A stretch of 64,000 nt of DNA from Anaspis maculata (lineage: Eukaryota; Arthropoda; Insecta; Coleoptera; Scraptiidae). Position numbers and translations under genes: made by a program. Under the pieces are notes generated by a model. It searched no databases. It saw nothing but the letters and a program-made list of their open reading frames with translations, and was not told the DNA's origin. Positions 57,012 through 64,000 of this stretch are shown in pieces (position 1 is the first letter of the stretch; each line of letters opens with the position of its first letter). Where the stretch lies: contig OX421966.1 in NCBI GenBank assembly GCA_949128115.1, forward strand, positions 57,657,416-57,721,415, read 5' to 3'.

Positions 57012-57795
57012 GGCAGCTAGCTGTCTTCATGTGCAATTTTCAATGTGACATTGTCACCGTCTCGGAGAGTCATGTACGCGAAAGTGAAAATTTTCTAGAC
57101 TATGCGAGAAATTGTTATTTTCCTTTGAGTGACTTGCAGTGTGGACGATAAGAGACATTGTCTCCACTGGTTGGTGGGTCTTCGCTAAGGCTATTGTGCT
57201 TTTGCCGGCCACTGAGGAAATCATGTCGAAAGTCCGTGATGCCGTGAAGAAATGGAATGTAAAAAAAAGAAACCCACTGCCCAAGAGGAAACTTATTCTT
57301 GAGATGGACAATATGGATAGTAGGACAATGATTTATGGAGTTGAACTGTACGGAGACGAGAAAATTTGGGCGTGATGAGGTGGAGACACTGTGTTGTCTG
57401 CCAGCATGTTTCTTCCTCGGTTTTTTCTATACCTTGCTCGCTGTTGCAGCTTGCAGCAGGTATAATAGGTAGAGCTAGCGCAGGTACCTCATTCTCACAA
57501 CTGCAGTGATGTGCATCAGAGGATGTAGTCTTTTGGGCGGTGGGCCTTTTCATCCGAGTTGTATCCTGCCGATCTTCGACATCATTCATTAGTGGACGCC
57601 GAGAACCTTACAACCTTGGCGGAGACCCACCAACCAGTGAAGATAATGTCCCTTATCGTCCACACTGCAAAGAACTCCAAAGAAACTCACGATTTCTGGC
57701 GTATGCTCAAAAATGTTCACTTTCGCGTACATGATATCTCGACATGGTGACAAGGTGTCACACTAAAATCGCACGTGTGGACAACTGGCTAGCAT
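57012..57795. mobile_element. Foldback element, arms about 200 bp
   Basis: The left arm (57012-57213) is repeated inverted at 57588-57795, sharing TCATGTACGCGAAAGTGAA, GCAGTGTGGACGATAAG and CACTGGTTGGTGGGTCT. The loop contains a lysine-rich 78-codon frame (57139-57375) with no recognised domain. Confidence 0.82.
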
Positions 57796-58240
57796 TCCCT
57801 TTTCATTGTATCGTTCGTACCAACACAACACAATTTTTCCGAGGGGTTGACCATCTAGTAAATGTGGTGTACAAGTTCGAGTGAATGTTTGTAAATGTTT
57901 GGTGAATTTCAGTGGATAACAGTCAATTTTAATAGCTGTTTAGCGGATTTTTGTAGATGCTTGGTAAATTCTGATGAATATATTTGTAAGTGTTTGATCA
58001 ATGTGGTAGTTTTTCAGTTATTTCAAGATAATTTTTTGTAATTTTCTCGATTTTTCGGTTATCTTGCAGTCTTTCAAGTTGAGTTTCATAAAAAAATGAA
58101 AAGTCCTTTAACCTCTTCTAGCAATGACTTTGATTCTTTGTATTATTCTATAGTTGTTCTGCGAACCAAATACTCATGTATTCAAGGCCACTTATGTTTA
58201 AAATAATATCAAATATTGAACTTAGACTTGAAGTCTTTCA
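57796..58240. other. Unassigned stretch
   Basis: AT-rich; a loosely repeated GTGTTTG(A/G)T(A/C)AAT motif occurs several times at 57880-58010. No gene. Confidence 0.35.
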
Positions 58241-59057
58241 GGCAGCAGTCACACTGAGCCACCCACCACCACCCACTACCATCAACCAAAAATCAAACGC
58301 ACGCAATGTATTGATGCTGGTCACACTGCAGCCACCTTTTACCACCGCCCAGTGACCACCGGTGGCCATGTGTTTGAAATTTCCCAAGTGGTGGTCAGTG
58401 GTCGGTGGTTAACAATACGCATCTTGATGCGCATGCAGAACAAACATTTTGTGCATACATACAACATACAATGTGTATGTCTCGAAGAGAACAAAGGTTT
58501 CACTTTTGTCACCAACAAATTGTAAAATTTCTTGTTCATACGGTAATAACTGTAAAATTGTTCTTCATCATCAACAAGCTGCGGCACTGATTGATGAAAT
58601 TCTCCTAGTTGTTCTCTATCGAGAAACATTTGACGCACCCACATCTTCCGGCGTTTTTTACGTTTTTTTTTTCGAGATGTAGTATAAAGCTACAACTTCG
58701 TCGGTATCTGAGTCATCAGACGAAATCATTGCGATCACAGGACTTGTCAATCTTGTCATGAGCTGGGCCGCTATTCTTGAATCGTGTGAGAAAAGTTCCT
58801 GGGAGTATGAAATACATTTCGCAGTACACTGATGTAGCGATTGTTGCCTAAAATCGTGGTTTTTAGGCAACTTTCGCTACAGAATTGTAGTACGGATTAT
58901 ATAAAACAGGATTATGTCAAATTCAGGAGGGGGACACGGTGGTGAACGGTGGACGATAGACGGTGGCTCAGTGAGACCAGGGCGGATTATTTTGCTTGGT
59001 GGTAGTGGGTGGCGGTGGGTGGTAGTGGGTGGTGATGGCTCCAGTGTGACTGCTGCC
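58241..59057 (-). mobile_element. Non-autonomous PIF/Harbinger element (deletion derivative)
   Basis: 817 bp with ends GGCAGCAGTCACACTG and CAGTGTGACTGCTGCC. The flanks TCA and TTA are close to the TWA targets of this superfamily. Repeated GGTGGT/ACCACC blocks lie just inside both ends. It retains an N-terminal piece of transposase on the minus strand and lacks the catalytic part. Confidence 0.82.
58450..58765 (-). pseudogene. N-terminal fragment of a Harbinger-type transposase
   Basis: Minus strand. A likely start near 58730 gives MISSDDSDTDEVVALYY, an acidic N-terminus common in these transposases. Reading then slips in a run of about ten A, after which RKKRRKMWVRQMFLDREQLG, EFHQSVPQLVDDEEQFYSYY and RMNKKFYNLLVTKVKPL follow. 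This matches the D-x-F-x-x-(F/Y)-(F/Y)-R-M block that precedes the catalytic core. Similarity ends near 58490; no DDE core follows. A different lineage from the element at 43630. Confidence 0.8.
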
Positions 59058-59517
59058 TTAGAATACGTAGTTTCCTATAAGGGAGGGACGAGGGGTGGAT
59101 CGAGGGGAGAGTGCAAATTTCTAACATTACAGAAAACTTTTTCGATTGAAGCCGTAATGGAAGTAATGAAACTTTGATTCTTTTCCTCAGTTCAACCCTT
59201 AGTTTTTCTTTGGACTAAAACTAATTTTACTGGGGCTTCCTAATAGGTCCAAAATGACCTCCTCTTTTGTCTTCGTCGATAAGTTCAGATAAAGAGCTCT
59301 CGTAAACTCTTGAATTTCATGCAGATCTTCATTTTACTTTCCCGACCCGTCTCCTCACTCGTAATAAGGGAAAGTTATGTGGTGGTGCGGGGAAAACGTT
59401 CTGAGACGATAGCTGATGCCAAACCGTTGACTTGATCGACTTGAAATTTGGTATACAGACAGGGTCTTGCCGTCAAATGAGCTGATTAATTTTTGGCTGT
59501 AAAACGGAATAAGTGTC
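59058..59517. other. Unassigned stretch
   Basis: No gene or repeat recognised. Confidence 0.35.
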
Positions 59518-59679
59518 AAGTTGTAGTAAATCAGTCTTCTCCATTGTTACATCATTACTTAGACATAAAGTTCTATGCTATGTCACATTAGTTTTGAAAA
59601 TGGCTTTATATATTTAATCAGCCGAAACTCGAGTCAACGATATAAAAAACAAGTGGAGAAGACTGATTTACTACAACTT
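59518..59679. repeat. Perfect 26-bp inverted repeat pair
   Basis: AAGTTGTAGTAAATCAGTCT and six further bases (59518-59543) are exactly inverted at 59654-59679, spaced by 110 bp. The string GGAATAAGTGTCA also occurs directly on both outer sides (about 59507 and 59729). Confidence 0.85.
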
Positions 59680-60179
59680 TACATTATACATCTCCATTTT
59701 GAGCACAATGGATCCCTTTATCAATTAGGAATAAGTGTCATTATCAAGGAACGACAGAAACTGTATCTCACCGAACTTAACTATTTATGTTATTTGGAAG
59801 CCCTGAACCAGTTGTATTTGAAACAGTTCCAAGTATAGAACTTGTCAGTAATTGGAAAATATCGGAATTCGAAAGTTTGACATATTTTTTGATAATGATT
59901 CAGAATCTATCCGATGGATTGGAACCAAATTCGACAGGAAGCAACAAATCAAAATATTCTAACTAAGTCTTCAGTTGGACTTCTCCACCATTTTTCAGCA
60001 AGGCGTTACAAATTTTTAAATTTTATCCTGGCCGTTACGACCCGAAAGCGCCACTCACTCGGGGTTTGACCAGGACGACGCGCGTTTAGTGCAGAACTTT
60101 ACTCAAACACTCTTTTCCTGCGCGTCGTGTAGGCCTATTTACAGTTGCGACGCGGTTTCAGTTTTCCGACGATGATTTT
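59680..60179. other. Unassigned stretch
   Basis: No gene recognised. A short palindromic pair GACGACGCGCGTTTAGTG / CTGCGCGTCGTGTAGG at 60073-60132. Confidence 0.35.
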
Positions 60180-61472
60180 TCCAGAATTTAAGAAAAAATA
60201 AAAGAAAAGAAAAAGTTGGAAAATAGCGATTTGCACTCCCAGCTTCCTCATTGAATACTGAAAAAAACGTAACCAATATGGAAAATCTGAACAAACTAGC
60301 TTGTGGAGGATTAAATCATCTATAGAAAATGCCGTGACGACATGTATGCATCTTTGTCGACTTAGCTGCGGAGCGCTATCAAAGCTGGGGTACATGACTA
60401 GTGACGCGTCGCATATGTGGTCAAACTGGCACGACGTTGCGGTCATTGTTTAATTGATTATAAAACATGATGTGATGATTTGAAAAAATTGCGTGCTTTG
60501 TTGAACGTCTGGTAACTATTGTTGGAAATGTAACTCCGCGGATGAACGCTTTGTTATGTGTAAAGTTTCTTGTTTGGCAAAATTAAAGTCGTGAGTGTCA
60601 CTGTACTATTTTCGTCATATTTTCATTCTGAAAATCTAGGACGAGAGACTAGGTTGCTGGGGAATTTCTGAATTTGTCGTTTCTAATATATTTATAGCAT
60701 CGAAATAGTACGAAAATAGTATCGTGACACTCAGGCTTAAAACTGAGAAAGTACTCGTATTTTGTGACACCATATGTATAATAATTGAAAAACGTGATTC
60801 ACGTTAGATAATGAGATGTTTTTCAACTGATTTCTGATGAACAATGATCATTCAACAACAGCTCGGAGATAATAAACAACTGTCCACCTGAACAATGGGG
60901 CTGGAAATTAAACATTTCTGTGTTGATGCCTATTAGAACCCAGGATAACGTAGCTCTCGAAAATCTGCTACGGCTGCTTTCCTGCAGATGCTTGAAAAAC
61001 TGCGAGAAGCTTTGTGGATGCAGAAAGATGACCTCAAGTGTACCAAGTTTTGCCACCACCACCGTGGAGCCACCTGTTCTCACGCTTCCTGCATTATCGT
61101 TTCGGAAGACGATGATGATGACTACAATGATAATTCTGACAATAGCTAGCTACCCAGACGTTCAACAAAGCACAAAACTTTCTCAAATCATTCGATCATG
61201 TTTTATAATCAATTAAACAATGACCGCAACGTCGTGCCAGTTTGACCACATATGCGACGCGTCACGAGTCATGTACCCCAACTTTGATAGCGCTCCGCAG
61301 CTAAGTAGACGAAGATGCATACATGACATCACGTGATTTTCTATAGATCATTTAATCCTCTACAAGCTAGTTTGTCCAGATTGTCCATATTTATTACGTT
61401 TATTTCAGTACATATTCAATGGGGAAGCTGCGAGTGCAAATCACCATTTTTCAAGTTTTTCTTCTTTTTTTC
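60180..61472. mobile_element. Foldback element, arms about 330 bp, with a Cys-rich gene relic in the loop
   Basis: The left arm 60180-60514 is inverted at 61151-61472; shared blocks include GCGGAGCGCTATCAAAG, GTCAAACTGGCACGACGTTG and TTGAACGTCTGG. Inside the loop a second short inverted pair (GTGAGTGTCACTGTACTATT and its partner at about 60720) is found, followed by the Cys-rich remnant. Confidence 0.85.
60875..61095 (+). pseudogene. Relic of a cysteine-rich C-terminal domain
   Basis: Reads NNCPPEQWGWKLNISVLMP, then LLSCRCLKNCEKLCGCRK, then after a frameshift LKCTKFCHHHRGATCS. The pattern P-x-x-W-G-W-x-x-x followed by C-x-C-x3-C-x3-C-x-C-R-K..C-x3-C-x..C is one I know from the tails of repeated ORFs of unknown function in insects; I cannot name the source element. 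Confidence 0.5.
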
Positions 61473-61494
61473 TCAAGTTTTCCGAAACAGTGTG

Positions 61495-62080
61495 GAATGA
61501 AACTTTGGTTTTTTAAATCGAGTTTTTCATCCTCTACATCGTCATAGTTTTTTAATCGAGTCTAGGGTTTTTGTAAGTTCTCCAGAAGAACCACCTTATC
61601 AACAGGATTGTCGCGCAACTCCAAACGCGGTTCACGGCTAAACTAAAAAAGATAATAATTGGCCTTGAAAATTTTCTAGTGGAACATTCAATTCTCTAAA
61701 ACTTTGTCGCTCACAATATTTTGATATCTCTTGTCGTTCGCACAGCATCCAAGAAGGAAGGTCACGCGGACAGTTTTTCCACTTCACTAGACCGGCGCGC
61801 AACTTTGACTGCGATAAACGGCTAAACTGAAGAAGTTAGACATATGCCCCAAGGACTTTTTGTAGATTAATTAATTTCCTACAACTTTGTCCCCGACAGT
61901 TTTCACACATCTCTCACCGTTCTCTCACCGTTTCAAAAGAAAGATCGCGGCGCATGTTTTTCCATCTTCTCCATTTTTTTTCCATGGTTGCCGGGATGAC
62001 TGGAAATGAAACTTTGGTTTTTCTTATTCAGTTTTCCATTCTCTACATCGCCATATTTTTTATATTCTGCCCCTAATTTG
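61495..62080 (+). repeat. Old, diverged tandem repeat
   Basis: AATGAAACTTTGGTTTTT, TCTACATCG(T/C)CATA and CGGCTAAACT(A/G)AA(A/G)AAG each occur twice, at spacings of about 510 bp and 184 bp, so the order is not a simple array. Confidence 0.55.
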
Positions 62081-63033
62081 TTCCAAGTTAAATCCTCATT
62101 TTACTGGACTAATAAGCAACCCGCCATGTTTCTTTGAAATTCGACTCTTCTCAATCTGCGGCAACGCAATTTCAAAGATTTGAGTTTCGCATTAACGGAG
62201 CCCGACCACCGACTGATGCTCATATCAGGCAACCCTCATATCATCATCAAACCGCAAATTCGAGCATGATTTAGAGCCCGCCCGTGGATTTTTCGGCTCT
62301 GGAGGGTCTACTAATCCTCTATCCCGGAGAGTACTCCTCCTGCGGTCCGTCCAAATTAAATTTGTACCCCATGCGGCCCGCCGGCTCTCGCCTATATTCT
62401 CTCGCTCTCCCCGTCCGTCTCTCGGCATTACATAGCTCATATGTTGCAGGAAGCTCAAGAGTTTTCTCTCCGGCTCGGGCTTCCTGCTGGCTGCTGCGCC
62501 GGGCTATACGGAGGAGCTGAGGGTATGGAGAGGGACTGCGGCGAGGAGCGAACAATGGGGCCGTTTTGCTAATGTGCGTCGGTGATTTACGTCGGAAAGG
62601 CATTGTCGCCGGCGCCTCTCCGAGGCATTCCCCTCCTTGGCTGCTGTACGGTCCTGTAATGCGGCGGCCACTGACTGCTGGGGAAATGGAACCGCGCACC
62701 AACATCCCATCACACATATCCGAACGCGCACCCCACATCCTGATTAAGTCTAATAATGGCGCTCATCCTGAGGCAATTGCTCGGATATTAACGGGGTCAG
62801 AGCTTAGGTCAAAGCAGGTGAAAAATAAATGATTATTGGAGAAAGATCAAAACTTCTACGCTAGCTTTTAACACGTAAGTATTCTTTTCCATTCAGCCGT
62901 TTCAACCACAGCTGGCACAACTTTTTTCTAGCAGTGAAATTTTTCTGCAATGTGGTACGAAAATTCGAAAATTTGTTCACGTTTTGCATCATTCGTACCC
63001 AGGTATCTCGTAGATATTCGCGGTTTAATTAGA
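62081..63033. other. Unassigned stretch, GC-rich island at 62280-62720
   Basis: Overlapping frames on both strands (62284-62520 plus, 62319-62738 minus) show no recognised domain. Composition differs clearly from the AT-rich flanks. Confidence 0.35.
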
Positions 63034-63190
63034 TTTTTCCCGCCATAATATGGCTTCCAAAAGCGAATCGTAACAATGATGACAATCAAACTACCAATAG
63101 CATCAGAGTGGCATAAAAAAATAGCAACCAGTCATTGTCATCACATGATTCACATGCCACTTTTGGCAGCCATCTTCTGGCGGGAAGAAA
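63034..63190. mobile_element. Small foldback element
   Basis: TTTTTCCCGCCATAATATGG, CCAAAAG and ATGATGACAAT pair with ATTGTCATCA, CTTTTGG and CCATCTTCTGGCGGGAAG. Arms about 60 bp with several mismatches. Confidence 0.65.
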
Positions 63191-64000
63191 ACTGAAATTA
63201 CGAACAATCATTAAAAAAAAGTGGCAACACAATAATTTCACCGACAAGTATCTAGGAATCCATGAACAATTTAATATAGGGAAATCCGTTTTTGGGTGAA
63301 AAGTTAGAACTTGATGGCAGACTGACTTTTTTTTACAATCCTCACCCTAATTTGCCGTGCGAAGTTCTTAGATCACAAAATTCAGAATCGTCGGTACCTA
63401 CCCACTAATGTAGGTATCTACATTCCACCTTTACCCTAAACTAACCCGTGAGAGAACTTAACGACGTCTGGTTGGAATTTGTGAAAACCAGACATCGGAT
63501 TTTGACGAAGTATTTTTTTTCAAATTTTCGCAAACGAACCGCAATACAAGTTGACGATGGGAAATTTCCAAAATTTCTGCCAAATTTGAGGGAATTTTTC
63601 GAAAATTCATAATTCATTCCAATTTTTTCCAGGGAATCGTCATTTCAAATAATTCGTCCGAGATTTCTTGACACATTTTGGCGGCGAAAACACGGATTTT
63701 CGGGCAGAATTTCGAGAAATTTGGTGTGGAATGTCGACCGGGGGGTTTCGAAAACTCACTATCGTCTGGTGCGAGCCATTCGGGGTAAGGGCCCGGCCAA
63801 ATCTGACAGAAACGTCATTATTGACGCTGTCGGTTTTGGAAAAAACTCGACAACACCTCGGGGCATTTGAACAGTGTTTTTGGAAAAAACGTACCGTGTC
63901 AGCGTGCGACATTGAACCGTGGTCTAGAGGGGGCTTTTCACCGTCTATCGGACACCAAAAACCAAAGAATTCTTCAAATTCGACGGCACTTTGATAAAAT
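63191..64000. other. Unassigned stretch
   Basis: The opposing frames at 63640-63994 (90 and 108 codons) mirror each other and show no family resemblance. Confidence 0.35.

Noticed and set aside
62284..62738. A GC-rich coding exon
   Set aside because: Both strands are open and neither reading resembles a known family; could be regulatory or chance.

Overview
The window looks like insect nuclear DNA, and a repeat-rich insect such as a hemipteran would fit, but no species marker is present. The evidence is the mix of elements: jockey/CR1-type and R1/I-type non-LTR retrotransposons, Ty3/Gypsy elements, PIF/Harbinger, hAT and many TA-flanked foldback elements, with short GT-AG introns and GTAG-type microsatellites. 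I found no convincing host protein gene, rRNA, tRNA or CRISPR. Nearly everything I can support is transposable-element DNA, much of it nested.

Layout: 1-6.6 kb holds a 250-bp MITE (copy 1 of 3), a 5'-truncated non-LTR element with a second shorter copy behind it, two foldback elements and a scrap of Gypsy reverse transcriptase. 6.6-12.4 kb is mostly unassigned, with a 120-bp AT-rich tandem array and a 120-nt hairpin. 12.4-18.8 kb holds two large foldbacks (about 0.8-0.9 kb arms), one with a TA-flanked MITE in an arm, one with a non-LTR 3' end in its loop, followed by a 209-bp hairpin. 23.1-31.6 kb is a decayed R1-like non-LTR element broken up by a pair of inverted CACTG-ended elements, themselves carrying nested CAGGGTG palindromes, and by a 260-bp GC-rich satellite. 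32.3-36.1 kb is a three-layer nest: a solo Gypsy LTR (minus strand), split by a 5'-truncated non-LTR element, whose 3' junction was then hit by MITE copy 2.

36.9-47.9 kb is the centrepiece. A foldback element of about 1.8 kb (TA on both sides) has been expanded to 11 kb by three insertions: a young, apparently intact Gypsy element (37258-42700, LTRs differing at one site, one 1425-codon gag-pol frame), a 591-bp CAGGGTG palindrome, and a 3.2-kb PIF/Harbinger transposon carrying an apparently intact Myb-like partner gene and a transposase gene with two visible lesions.

48.9-53.9 kb is an internally deleted Gypsy element of the same family as the solo LTR, bounded by GTAT target duplications and interrupted by a 1.86-kb hAT element with a perfect 8-bp target duplication. 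Beyond it are a decayed Gypsy pol (54.4-55.4 kb), MITE copy 3, three more palindromic elements, one a deletion derivative of a second Harbinger lineage, and largely unassigned DNA to the end.
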